A stretch of DNA of 64,000 nucleotides from positions 30,478,001 to 30,542,000 of the forward strand of contig JAFFJZ010000004.1 in the NCBI GenBank assembly GCA_018340375.1. The letters are read 5' to 3'. This document shows, piece after piece, positions 11,641 through 22,215 of this stretch. Below the pieces are notes generated by a model. The model did not search any database, was not told where the DNA came from, and worked only from the letters and a program-made list of their open reading frames with translations. Position 1 is the stretch's first letter; each line of letters begins with the position of its first letter. The DNA is from Gonatopus flavifemur. Lineage: Eukaryota; Arthropoda; Insecta; Hymenoptera; Dryinidae. The translations under genes were made by a program, and so were the position numbers.

Positions 11641-12050
11641 GGGCCAGATGCGGATGATTTCAATTAGGTCCGAATGTGGCTAATCTAATCCGTGCCCTGA
11701 TAAGCAAAACCTCATTCAGTTTTATCCGGATCTGATCAGTCCTCTTGATTGGAGTCAGATGTAGATAATTTCAATTAGGTCCGGATATGACTAACCTGAT
11801 CTGCGTCCTAATAAAGAAGACCTCATTATTATCCGCCCTTGATCAATTTACCAGACAAGGCACAGACAAGGGAAATCATGATCCAATCCGGAAGAGGCAG
11901 ACCCTATTGCGGCCCTAACAAGGCGAGCTTTTTAAAATCTCATCAGACTCAAATTAGTTTTTCTGACGGGAGTCAGATACAAATAATGTCAATGTATTCA
12001 TATCCAGATGTGACTAACCTAATCCTCGAGAACCTAACCCTAATGAGAAA
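11640..12050. repeat. Degenerate tandem/interspersed repeat
   Basis: The block GTCAGATGTAGATAATTTCA, followed by an ATTAGGTCCGGAT..GACTAACCTGATC-like stretch, occurs near 11647, 11753 and 11970 with substitutions. Intervening text repeats CCTCATT..TTATCCG. Related CCGGATC-rich text appears at 11450-11600 and again near 22480-22620. No coding function is evident. Confidence 0.55.
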
Positions 12051-13023
12051 ATTCAGAATGAATGCAAGTAAATTTTTTTGAAATGCCCCTATGATTATAC
12101 AAATTTCGATACTCCACTGATAAACTCCGGGATACCATCAAATTTCGATACGACACTGAATGACTGAGGTTTTTCGCGAGTGCTGGTTGTATCTATTCGT
12201 TGATATATATACCTCGCTCAACGAATCATCTGTAGCGTGCGAATTGCGATAATGTATTATACGACAAATATGTTTTAGGTTAGGGGAGGGATAACAATAT
12301 TGATTAGATTGTTCATAACACAGCCACACAAAAAAAACATTTCCGGGTTAGTGGGTCAGATCATAATTACTATATGTTATTGGGGTCGCTGAATCCAAAT
12401 TCCGGGTCAGAATAACTCCATTGGGTCAGGGTCTTCCATAACCTTAGAAAAGCCGCTTTGTTGAACTATATGACTACCAACCATTAATGATCAACCCCTT
12501 AACCCATTGAAAATACAACACAACAATCCCCCATCACCCTCAACCCATAAATCTATAATAATATCACCCCATTGCTCCGGAATCCAATAAAATATATCCC
12601 AGGCAATTTTTATCAATGCAAATTTTAATTGACAGTCAGGATACTTCGAACAATAAAATGAAATATAATAACCCCATAACCCCATGAACCCGAAACCACA
12701 TTGCTCCTGAAACAAATACAATATATCTCAGGCAATTTTTATCGAACCATATCTTCTCGGATATTCAGGATATTCGTGAGTAGCGGAATGGAGGGTTATA
12801 AACCCGTAAAACCATTTAACAATGATAGAACCGTTGGCGTTAGCGTTACTCGATGTACACCGCGGGAAGGTTGCACGATTGGATTTCGTACACCATGTGC
12901 CCTTTTTATAAGACCTTTTGTGACTAGAATAGAAAACGAGTGACTGGATGAAACGGGAATGACTAGAATAAAAACTGATCAACTAGAATAAAAAACGAAT
13001 GACTAGATTAAAAAACGCGTGAC

Positions 13024-14041
13024 TTAAATACAAAACAAATAACTATAACATAATGTATGAATATATAATATATCATCCTTTTTTGCTACTTGATCAGTTC
13101 TTTTTCCATCAAACGATCTACGTAATGCTTTTCGCTTTCGATCACTGTTTGGTGTATCTCGTTTTATACTCCAACAGAAGTCAGCCATCATATTGACATC
13201 CCACCATCCCTGATACCGATTTTCCATAACTTTTATATCGTGATGAGAGTGTGCTTTTTTTTCCAAAAATGAAGTCAAAAACTCAGAACTATATTTCATT
13301 AAGCCCAGACCTGTAACAAGATCGTCCGATTCCATTCGCCAAACTAATGAGGGAATCTTTGATTTCCTCGTATCTACTGCAAACTCTGATTCACTACTGC
13401 TGTGATCGTAGTTGATATCGCTTGAAGTTTCCAATTCTTCAATTTCCATAGTATTTTCACCGAATACAATATCAGAATCAGTCTGTTGGTACGATACGGG
13501 TGCGATGACCGATCCGACAGAATTAAATACAATTTGACTCTCAGTCTTGATGGTAAAACCTCTAATTGTCTTTCATGCAAAGGTAGCATTCTTCTGGAGT
13601 ACGAGGATATCTCCAAATTGTTGGAGTGGAGAACTTCATGACATCTCTAATTTTCTGTGCCTTCCATTTCAATAACATCTTCTCACAAGCATTGCGAATA
13701 ACAGATGGATGCCAGCCTGTATTCTTATCAATTCGCAAATCAAGAACTTCATACAATTTACAAATAGACTCATCAATTGTTGTTCGCAAAGATGCAACTT
13801 CAAATTTAGAACGAATATAACAAAATGGATCATGATTCACTTGACAATCATGAGATTGCACGAAGTGTTGGGGGTGTTTGCTTGTGGGATCATATTCCAC
13901 ATTAGCCAAGTCACCAACCAATGCGGAACTACGGTCTCTTGATGACGACGCCTGAGAGCCCGCTTTCATACCCTTACCAACCGCCGATACTGAGGCTCCA
14001 AGAGTCCTCTGTATCGTAGGACATTCGCGTGTACCTGCCAT
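13024..14041 (-). pseudogene. Broken ORF of an arthropod repeat-associated protein family (unknown function)
   Basis: The ATG at 14041 opens MAGTRECPTIQRTLG. About 160 residues later comes TPTIWRYPRTPEECYLCM, then a frameshift near 13570, after which the frame reads IRGFTIKTES and continues from 13449 with KIPSLVWRMESDDLVTGLGL and MMADFCWSIKRDTP. A W-x-x-P-R-x(4)-CYxC motif followed by GFTxKT, then a DLVxxLGL..SSEFL helix, resembles a protein family I have often seen in arthropod and cnidarian repeats. I know no function for it. The paired Cys may bind zinc. I name no gene. The upstream segment to 14272 is also open but lies in the repeated arm. Confidence 0.5.
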
Positions 14042-14392
14042 GACGGCATCTGAGATGAAGCTGGAACTAGCGACGGCGAGCGAGCAGCGGGAGAAGGTAA
14101 AGAATGGAACGCACTGAGAGACAAATGGAGAATTGGACTGAGTATCAAAACCGTATGAATCAATAATGATTGGAAAATGAATGGAAATGGTTTTTACAGA
14201 TTTTGAGACAAGGAATTCAATGAGAATAGTTTCAAAGTCGTGCGAGAAAAACTTTGGGTAGTTTTGACACAATTAATACGTGAAGAAAAAGAGCGGAAAG
14301 AATCTTGGGTTATTCGATCAGATGAATTCAGCGGAGGCATTTTATTGGATTTCTTTGTGTAACTGAGTTTTGTGGGATTCTTCGTGGAGAAT

Positions 14393-15075
14393 TGAATGGT
14401 GATGGTCTGAATCATTCACGCGCAACCGTTATACCGCATTTCCGCATGAAAGGTTGATAAGAACGCTGATCACATGAGAGTTTCTCGGTTTCCCTTTCAT
14501 TCTCTGAGTCAGCATTTTATTTGAATTTTTCATCGAGTGAATTCTTATGAAGTTTGGTATAGGGAATCGAATGGTCATGGTCTAAATTATTTACACGCAC
14601 CCGTTATTTCAAATTTCCGCATGGAACTTCGATGAAAACGCTGATCACATGGAAGTTTCTCGGTTCTCCTTTTATTCTCCGACTCAGCATTTTATCTGAA
14701 CTTTTTGTCGGGTGCATTTTTATAGATTTTCACTGACTAAACCGAATGGTGATGGTCCAAATCATTCACGCGCGACCTTTATCCCGGATTTCCGCATGGA
14801 ACTTCAATTAAATTGTTAATTCCATTCAATATTCTCCGTTTTTCTGTCACTCTTCGACTCAGCGTTTTATTTGAATTCTTCATCATGTGAATTCTTGGAG
14901 ATTTTTGTTTACTGAATCGAATGGTGATAGTCCGAATCATCACCGCGCAATCGTTATCCCGAATTTCCGCATGGAAGTTTGAACAATCCGCTAATTACAT
15001 GAGATATTCTCCATTCGCCTTCCAGTCTCCGAGTTGGCATTTTATTTGAATCATCTATTGTGTGTCTTATAGATT
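14393..15075. repeat. Tandem repeat, ~175-bp unit, 4 copies
   Basis: The block CGAATGGTGATGGTC..AATCATTCACGCGC..TTTCCGCATGG recurs at 14393, 14568, 14743 and 14919, giving a period of about 175. Each unit also carries CTCAGCATTTTATTTGAA. One partial unit in reverse orientation lies at 21176-21245, inside the right arm of element E. This suggests that the array is a subterminal repeat of that element. Confidence 0.85.
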
Positions 15076-15740
15076 TTGATCCATTCGAATGGACCCGTGA
15101 CTAGCAGTCAAAAGCTTCTATTCACAATATGAAATAGCCATCAAAATCGTTTTCCAAGTACATTGATTGAACTTTCATTGTGAATGGAGCTGAAACTAGC
15201 AGCCAATTGTAAGGAAATATCCAATCGTTCAATTTGTATGAAAATTCATATTCTCGGATTCGGTAATATGGACAAAATTTATATTTTTTCACAGGGGTTG
15301 TGACGATTAGGCATCATTCCCATTCAATGCGTTTGAGTTTAGGATTGTGTACGTTCGGTATTGTACCAATTTGGTACGATGAAACGCTTCGCATTATTCT
15401 GCTCCTCTTGATCGTTTGACGAAGTAGCAAACGGTCTATTCGATTCAAAATATCACCTCGTAGATTCAGTACCGAACTACCCCAGCAGAAATTATTCTAG
15501 GCATTCTCTAGTTATCTCGAGGCCCTCGCAAGTTTTTCTTAAGGCAAAACCAGTCTAGTTGAACTTGCAAGTTAACAGTGAGCTCCTTACAAGTTTGACT
15601 GGTAGATACTTCAACAAAAATCATTCTGGTCATTCTCTAAGCCTCACAAAGGCCTTACTAGTCCCTTGTGAGGGACTTGCAAGGCCTTGTAACAATCTAG
15701 AGAATAACTGGAGTGATTGTATTGAGGTTATGTTTACATA
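15076..15740. other. Unassigned, with a short palindromic stretch
   Basis: No coding family is seen. At 15480-15725, words such as CTCGCAAGTTTTTC / CTTGCAAG and ATTCTCTAG / CTAGAGAAT recur in both orientations, suggesting a degraded hairpin element. Confidence 0.35.
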
Positions 15741-15990
15741 ATCGTTGTCAATCACAAACTTGAGCAGTCGTGGTGCATGTGGAATGAATGATAGATAGTC
15801 TATCGTAGTTTTTTGTGATATTTCACATACCTGTTTTCTGTCACAAGTAATGTGAAACTTGCGATAGGCATTCAATCGTTGCCAATCACAAACTTATGCA
15901 ATCGTGATGCATGTGGAATGAACGATAGACAGTTCATCTCAGTTTATGTGATATTTCACATACCTGTTTTCTATCACAAATCATGTGAAT
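15741..15990. repeat. Tandem duplication, ~132-bp unit, 2 copies
   Basis: The block CAATCACAAACTTGAGCAGTCG through TTTCACATACCTGTTTTCTG (15750-15842) is repeated with substitutions from about 15882 to 15976. No ORF spans it. Confidence 0.8.
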
Positions 15991-16002
15991 TACTATGAAC
16001 TA

Positions 16003-16900
16003 TTGGCACGTTAGATACTTATAAGGGACAGATTGTCAAAAATTACTTAAAAATAACTTCATTGAACTATGCATGTAGTTATAAATAATTATATATGAAC
16101 AAATTATTAGGTCCATTTGCAAGAATCAGAATCAATTGAATATTTATATTGTTGCATGTGAGGTATGGTAGTGAACGAAATTCCCTATGCTTGTAATTTG
16201 AGAGATGATCTTTCTAACGGTAAGAATCTTAAACTCCATTTATAACTACATGCATCATTCAATGAAGTTATGGACAAATATTTTTTGGAATCAAATCACA
16301 GTCAAGTATCCATCATACCAATTGTCAGAAAAAATGTACTATCACTACCACTTTTGTAAACCTCTGATGATTTTTCAGGTGATCAAGTGGAATGAAGTGA
16401 TGTCATTCCTTCGATCCACAATCTGTATGAAATGAAATGACCAACCACTTGGTTGACATAAATTCTTTGCGAATAAGAAGTAGGTATCCACAACACTTGA
16501 GTCGATAAAAAAATTGACTTACATATTGGGAGCGCAGTGAGTTTTCCTTACTCTGACTACCATGAACCATTGGCACGATAGATACTTATAAGAGATATTG
16601 ATTGTCAAAAATTACTTGAAATAACTTCATTGAACTATACATGTATTTATAAATAATTGGATATGAACAAATTATCCAGTCAATTTGTAAGAATGAAAAT
16701 CAATTGAATATTTCTCATGTCCCATGTAATTTATGGTAATGAAGGGAATTCCCTGTGCTTGTAATTTAACAGATGATTCTTTATTGCTAAAACCCTTAGG
16801 CTCCATTTATAACCACATATATGTATTGTCCAATAAAGTGATGTAGAAATACTCTTTGGAAGCAAATCACAGTTAAGTATCCATCGTGCCAGTAGTTCAT
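16003..16900. repeat. Direct repeats of ~330 bp
   Basis: A segment starting at 16003 (TTGGCACGTTAGATACTTATA) recurs from about 16567 (TTGGCACGATAGATACTTATA). Further shared blocks include TCAAAAATTACTT, TAACTTCATTGAACTAT, ATGAACAAATTAT, GGAATCAAATCACAGT and AAGTATCCATC. The offset is about 563 bp, with unrelated spacer between. Degraded direct repeats; an LTR origin cannot be supported. Confidence 0.75.
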
Positions 16901-16976
16901 TCTGATCAGAGAAAGGAAATTCACTGCGCTTCCAATATAAGTGCAAGATAATATCTTTAACGATTCAAGTCATACC

Positions 16977-17335
16977 CAGCTAGCAAAACGCTTCCACTTT
17001 TCAAAATTTGCTACTACTCATACTACCAGGTAGCAAGTAGAAGCGAGTGAGATAGCATTTTGCTGGACGTGAGACTCTACGCTACCATATTTTGCTTCCA
17101 AAACACTGCCGGGTTGCTACCAAGCAGCACTACCAGAAGTGCTACCATGAGCGTAGCGTACTAGAAATGCTTGGCAGTAGCGCTACTAAGAATACTATCA
17201 CACGCTGCGATTGATACTGCCTGGGTGCTACTAGGAGTGCTTCTGGGTAGCACTACCAGTAGTGCTTCCAGGTAGCATTACCAGGAATGCTGATAGGGAG
17301 CGCTACTTTGAGTAATATCCCAGGAAGAAGTTTTT
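16977..17335. repeat. GCTACCA-rich short-repeat block, left member
   Basis: CCCAGCTAGCAAAACGCTTCC opens a run of short variants of AGCACTACCAGTAGTGCT and GGTAGC. A similar block lies at 20793-21165 in mirrored orientation, ending TTGGCTGGG. CCCAGCTAGCAAAAC versus CCCAGCCAACAATAC could be a terminal inverted pair enclosing subterminal repeats. No target duplication was found. Confidence 0.45.
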
Positions 17336-18004
17336 CTTTGAATTTAAGGAACTGCTATTTGAACCGGTCGAAATGAATATTTTTTCGACAAGAATAAATA
17401 TCGTCTTGATATAAACAAATTTATTCTTTAGAACAAAGAGCGGATGATAAATTTTCTTAAATACACAAAATATTTATTTTTGTGAAAGGAATATTTTGAT
17501 CCATCCAAGTAAAAATTTCTTAGATTCAAAGGAATACTTTTTTCTGTACATCAGCATAAAATTTTTCAATGAAGCAGGTTATTGAGGGGATATTATCGAT
17601 ATCGCTGAAGCTTCTGTTCCCAGTGTATTCTACTCCTAGAAAAGGGAAGCGTGTCATGAAATGTAATGGGAGCGTGTTTCAGATGACTTTACTATTGTAT
17701 CTTACATCCTTCCTATCCACTCTCTCTAATTAAGCTTCCATGCTCAAAGCCCGATTCCTATGACATTGGTGTTTTTTCCCATAGGTTATACGTACTTCAA
17801 ACACACGTTTGGACTACTCTTCATGTTTTAATTCACGCTCGGTATACGCTTGAGCATTCCGGAATCCCAAAAAATCCCAAATCTCTTCCCCACTTTTCTC
17901 GATAATGACTGATGTTCTATAAATATTTGATATGCATTCCACAATGTAAAATACATTTCCTGAAAACTTCCAGTATGAAACTGGAAGTTATTAATCTGTA
18001 CATG
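17336..18004. other. Unassigned spacer
   Basis: AT-rich sequence without a recognisable ORF family, TIR pair or tandem repeat. Confidence 0.45.
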
Positions 18005-18006
18005 TA

Positions 18007-18486
18007 CACGGAGAAAAATAATACAATAAAAATTACAACATTTTCTACCCTGGTGGAAAAATTCCGTTGAATTTTGTTGAATTTCATTCACTTTTGGCAC
18101 AATTGATTTTAATTGAAAATTATCAAAATTCAACTGAATTCAACACAATTCCGGTGAAATTCAATAATCATCAATGAAATTAAGTAATTTTCAGTGAAAT
18201 TGGTTGACTTCCATTGAAGTTTGTTGAAGTTTGAGGATTTTCATTGAATTTTATTGAAATATTGCTGTGCCAAAAGTGAACAAAATTCAACCAAATTTTT
18301 CCGCCAGGGTAGTGAATTAATACTGTTAGATCTCATCTTTTGAGAAGTCCTCCTCAACAAGTGGAATAAAAAATTACAACTGTAATAATTTTTACTACAT
18401 TCGGTAAGAAAGCCTCTGAGACCATCAGACAATTGCGACGACATTTGACAAAATAATACTACTTTACTACATTATTTTTCTCCATG
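18007..18486. mobile_element. MITE, CACGGAGAAAAATAAT family, with nested MITE
   Basis: The ends CACGGAGAAAAATAATAC and (reverse complement) CATGGAGAAAAATAATG are flanked by TA at 18005-18006 and 18487-18488. Related ends are seen at 24803 and at 32475-32711. The interior is interrupted by another MITE at 18048-18309. A TA target suggests Tc1/mariner mobilisation. No coding capacity. Confidence 0.75.
18048..18309. mobile_element. MITE, CCCTGGTGGAAAAATT family, nested
   Basis: The ends CCCTGGTGGAAAAATT and (reverse complement) CCCTGGCGGAAAAATTTGG are flanked by TA at 18046-18047 and 18310-18311. The interior is full of TTGAATTTTGTTGAA-type words in both orientations. It inserted in the MITE at 18007-18486, giving a simple order of events. 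Confidence 0.8.
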
Positions 18487-18682
18487 TATAGAAAAATTAC
18501 TGTAGAATTATAAAAATTCATGAAATTAAAACATAAAATACATAAAATTCGACGCAAATATGAAAAATTCTAGTGAAACCAGAATGTGCTGTAGAAATGC
18601 ATTATGAATAGAAGTTTTACATCACTCACGGTACCAGAAAATTTAGTGTTTTCCAACAGCATACGCTGCATATGTATGTATA

Positions 18683-18833
18683 CCCTGGTGAAAATGTCCA
18701 CGCTCCGGAAGCAAATATTGGAACAAATGAAGCGTGAAATGATTCGATTTTTGCTTATTTCGCGCTCAAATACTGTTACATGTATTCTCCCGGGTCGCTT
18801 CATACCCTTCTTACGCTCCCATTTTCACTAGGG
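18683..18833. mobile_element. Short MITE, CCCTGGTGAAAATG family
   Basis: The ends CCCTGGTGAAAATGTCCACG and (reverse complement) CCCTAGTGAAAATGGGAGCG lie between TA dinucleotides (18681-18682 and 18834-18835). The terminal sequence resembles that of the MITE at 18048-18309. Non-coding. Confidence 0.75.
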
Positions 18834-18998
18834 TATACGATTGAGACTGCCTCATATGTTCTACCTAAATTCATAGAGCATAAGTAATCGAATAGTCGAT
18901 GGAATTTCAATTGAAAGTTGCTCGAATGAACGTTAAATATTTGGAATATCCTCTGAATGGGCTCAGTACATTTGAATAGATGTGATATCAATGTTTTA

Positions 18999-19210
18999 CA
19001 CTGTTGAAAATATTTGTAAATTTTCAAGGAAAAAAGTATGGTGAAAAACTTACAGATTTATAAATTTTCAGATTATTTGGAAATTAAAAAATTTCATGTG
19101 AATTTTCAAACAATTTCCGTGACTTCCCAAAGAATGTTTGTCAACTGACGGACATTGTTTGAGATTTTACAAAAAATTTTTCCACTTTTTTGGAAGTTTT
19201 TTTTACAGTG
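18999..19210. mobile_element. MITE, CACTGTTGAAAATATTT family
   Basis: This begins CACTGTTGAAAATATTTG after TA and ends in ...TTTTTTTACAGTG before TA (19211-19212). Same family type as 27790-28036, 32181-32443, 55074-55336 and a fragment at 24592-24655. Non-coding and AT-rich. Confidence 0.7.
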
Positions 19211-19332
19211 TACACTGAGTGAGAAAGCGAATTGCGGACCCAACTATAGTTGCATATATGCACGACAGTTGAACGTTCAAATATAAACCTGCCTTGGCTC
19301 AGTGAGATTTGTAATTAGCTCAACTATGCTTA

Positions 19333-19744
19333 CACTGAGAACTGAATTTATTTGACCGGAAGAAAATTTTCTTTGCCCCCATTCTAATAAATCTGGTTTT
19401 CAATGAAAAAAATGTAGTTCGGTAGACAAAAATTCAGTTCAATAAAAAAATTGTTCATTGAATTGAAACAAAAAAATTCGTAAAATATATTCCTTTGCAA
19501 ACTTGCAAAATATAGTTTCAATTAAATGTAAAATGTTTCCATTGACCTGAATTTTTTCATTGAAAGCAAGATTTATTAGATTGGGAGGAAAGAAAATTTT
19601 CTTCCAGTCAAAGAAAGTGGAGCCTTCCGAAGTAGCTGGCCTGATCATCTGGTCATGACCAGATCACTTTCTCAACCAATCAAAGGTGATCATGGCCAGA
19701 TGATCAGATCAGCTACTTCGGAAGGCTCCACTGGGTTCTCAGTG
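19333..19744. mobile_element. MITE, CACTGAGAAC family, carrying a nested hairpin
   Basis: TA-flanked ends CACTGAGAACTGAATTTATT and (reverse complement) CACTGAGAACCCAGTGGAGCC. After the tips, the GAAGAAAATTTTCTTT..CTAATAAATCT block is repeated in inverse orientation on both sides. A 115-bp near-perfect hairpin (19617-19731) lies inside the right arm. Confidence 0.75.
19617..19731. repeat. Near-perfect short palindrome (hairpin MITE)
   Basis: GTGGAGCCTTCCGAAGTAGC at the left is matched by GCTACTTCGGAAGGCTCCAC at the right, and the GATCATCTGGTCATGACCAG centre is also palindromic. It lies within the right arm of the MITE at 19333-19744, between the arm and its tip, as a secondary insertion would. 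Confidence 0.8.
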
Positions 19745-19767
19745 TATTCGAATGAGTCTTTTATCCA

Positions 19768-20035
19768 AATTGAATTGATGAAGGATTGTGTTTGAACGTA
19801 TCCAACTGTCTGGTGTAGTTAAACGTCTAAAATTGTCTAGATATAAATGATTTTTAAAAATTCTAAAATATTACAACGTATTGAAAAACATTTTTTTAAG
19901 CCATAAGAAGTATTTTTTTCAATACGTTGTAATATTATAGAATTTTTCAAAATCATTTATATCCAGACAACTTTAGACGTTTAACTACACCAGACAGTTG
20001 GATACGTTCAAACACAATCCTTCATCAATTCAATT
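19768..20035. repeat. Hairpin element with ~125-bp arms
   Basis: The left arm starts AATTGAATTGATGAAGGATT and the right arm ends AATCCTTCATCAATTCAATT. The arms match almost base for base through GTCTGGTGTAGTTAAACGTCT and the CAATACGTTG block, leaving a loop near 19890-19910. A transcript would form a long, nearly uninterrupted stem. No target duplication was resolved. Confidence 0.85.
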
Positions 20036-20610
20036 CATTGATATGTGTGATACATATCATGGATATGTATCATGTGAAATTTCATGTAAATGGAGTACTA
20101 ACTCGCGTTGTGTCATGTAGGTGACAGAAGGGTTACACTATATTTTGTAAAGAAAATCTCACTTCCGATAAATAAAACGATGTCCTTTCATCTTATAATA
20201 AGGTATGGATGAGGTTATAATAAGGTATAGTTATATATTTGCGATAATTCTCCTGAATCCTATAATCATTTACATTAGAAAAAAAAAAAAGAAATGATCA
20301 TAAGCGTGGGTATTTCATGAACAAGGGCAAGCACATGATCATCTGTCTGCACATTTATACTGAATTCAATTCATTTACATGGATATACAAATATTTATCC
20401 AAAAAAGTGCGAAGCGGTCGGAAAATTAGGTTAAGGAGATGAGGTCGGCAATAAGGTATTTTATGTTACATGCATAAATTGAAATGATCATAAGTACGTA
20501 CCTTAATATACGATATTTTTTTCAAAGAAAAGATCACTTTCGGTCGTGAAAGTTATCACTGGTGTTGACGCGTAACTAATAATGCATATAAAACTGTCTC
20601 ATAGAAGTAC
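20036..20610. other. Unassigned spacer
   Basis: AT-rich, with the sequence ATAATAAGGTATGGATGAGG..ATAATAAGGTATAG repeated near 20195-20230. No coding family is recognised. Confidence 0.4.
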
Positions 20611-20618
20611 ACTTGACT

Positions 20619-20784
20619 CAGTGATGCCAGCATTTGGTCGACCGAGTCGATTTTCCCCCTCCATCACCCTGTATACAATCAAATTTCTTTTGTCGGAGGT
20701 TTGATTGTGTGTGTGACATTTCTATACAGACAGATGTGATGGAGAGGGAAAATCGACTCGGTCGACCAAATGCTGGCATCACTG
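20619..20784. mobile_element. hAT-type MITE, 166 bp, with perfect 8-bp target duplication
   Basis: The ends CAGTGATGCCAGCATTTGGT and its reverse complement are perfect, and continue through CGACCGAGTCGATTTTCCC. The flanks carry the identical 8-bp duplication ACTTGACT at 20611-20618 and 20785-20792. An 8-bp duplication with CAG.. ends fits hAT. The perfect duplication implies a fairly recent insertion. No coding capacity; mobilised by a hAT transposase not present here (inferred). Confidence 0.9.
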
Positions 20785-20792
20785 ACTTGACT

Positions 20793-21165
20793 GGGTTTCG
20801 CGCATCCTCTTCTCTGAAAGTAGCGCTGCTACCGCTTGCTCATAGAAGCGCTAATAGGATTTTGCTACTATTAAAAAGGAACTTTCATCAGAAAGCATTA
20901 CTACCACTCGCTCCAAGAAGCGCTTCTGCAATCTTGCTTCCATAAAAAAGACATTTCCATACGGGAGCGTTGCTGCCGCTCACTTCTAGGAGTATTCCCA
21001 CAGTCTTGCTACCAAAAGATACCAATTTAAGTGGGAAAGCAGTACTACCACTCGATTCTAATAGCACTGTTGGAATTTCGCTATCATTAGGGAAAAATTT
21101 TCATCAGGAAGCACTACTACCGCCCGCTTCTAGGAGCGCTTCTCTAGTATTGTTGGCTGGGCAGC
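20793..21165. repeat. ~75-bp degenerate tandem repeat block, right member
   Basis: The core AAGCA(T/C)TACTACC(A/G)CTCGCTTCTAGGAGCGCTTCT recurs about five times between 20815 and 21150, spaced about 75 bp, interleaved with TTTCATCAGAAAGCA-like text. It mirrors the GCTACCA-rich block at 16977-17335. Confidence 0.65.
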
Positions 21166-22215
21166 GTTTCAATTAACCTTCCACGTGGAAATGCGGTATA
21201 ACGGTTGCGCGTAAATGATTCAGACCATCACTATACGATTCTCCACGAAAAATCTCACAAAACTGAGTCACACTAAAAAATCCAATCAAATGCCTTCGCT
21301 TAATTCACCTGATCGAATAACCCACGATTCCTCCCGTTTTTTACCCACGTATTTATCATGTCAAAACTACTCGAAATTTTCCTCGCACGACTTTGGAACC
21401 ATTCTCATTGAATTTCTTGTCTCAAAATCTATAATAACCATCCCCATTCATATTCCAACCATCATTATTTCATATGATTTTGATACTGGATCCAATTCTC
21501 CCCGCGATTACTACGTGTGCTACAGAGCATCCCATTTTGTACCTCCTCTTGTCGCTAGCTCGCTGTCGCTAGTTCCAGCTCCATCATCTAAGCCGCAATC
21601 CAGGGCTTCAGCTGGATAACGGGCTCACTTCATTCCCCGCCGTCGCCGCGAGGAGGTGCCCTGAATGCAGACACACGCAGTTTTAGGAATCCTCTTTGTA
21701 GTGGTGTCACGGGGTTATAACTTTTCACGTCAATGTTCCAACGTATATTAAACGTCAGTGAAAATTTGTATTGATACAATTAGCCCCAGATAGACAGTTT
21801 TCATTTGATCTAAAGACAATGGGGTGATACGGTTATAGGGTTATTTGTTATTGTTTGAACGCATCCTGATTGTTAGTCAAAATTCATATTGTTAAAAATT
21901 GCCTAAGACATATTGTTTTTGATTTGGGAGCAATGGGGTTATGCGCTTGTGGGGTTTGTAGGTTACGGGGTTATATTATTATAGATGTATGGGTTACAGA
22001 TGATATGGGGTTGTCGTGTTGTGATTTCAAGGGATTAAGGGGTTCAATATGGTTGTTATTCATAAGGTTCAACAAAGCAGTTTTTTTTAGGTTATGAAAA
22101 ACCCTGGCTCGATGAAGTTATTCTGACCCGAAATTCGGATTCAGCGACTCCAAAAACATGTAGTATTCATGGTCTCACCTCCTAACCCGGAAATCCTTTG
22201 TTTTTTGTGTGGCTG

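Larger units (their letters stand above)
12321..22215. repeat. Mirrored arms of a large TIR element (element E)
   Basis: The left end CAGCCACACAAAAAA (12321) is matched by its reverse complement ending at 22215, and both continue into a TTTCCGGGTTA-type block. Matches extend over about 12321-12780 versus 21740-22215, and over 14040-14450 versus 21200-21620. The right side lacks the ORF found at 13024-14041, so it looks like a deletion derivative of the left. This could be one large transposon with long subterminal repeats, or two related copies in opposite orientation. I see no clear target duplication, so the boundaries are provisional. Confidence 0.55.

Noticed and set aside
16003..16900. 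A pair of direct repeats considered as LTRs of a short retroelement
   Set aside because: The ends lack TG..CA, there is no primer-binding site or purine tract, and the 230-bp spacer has no coding. Simple duplication is enough.
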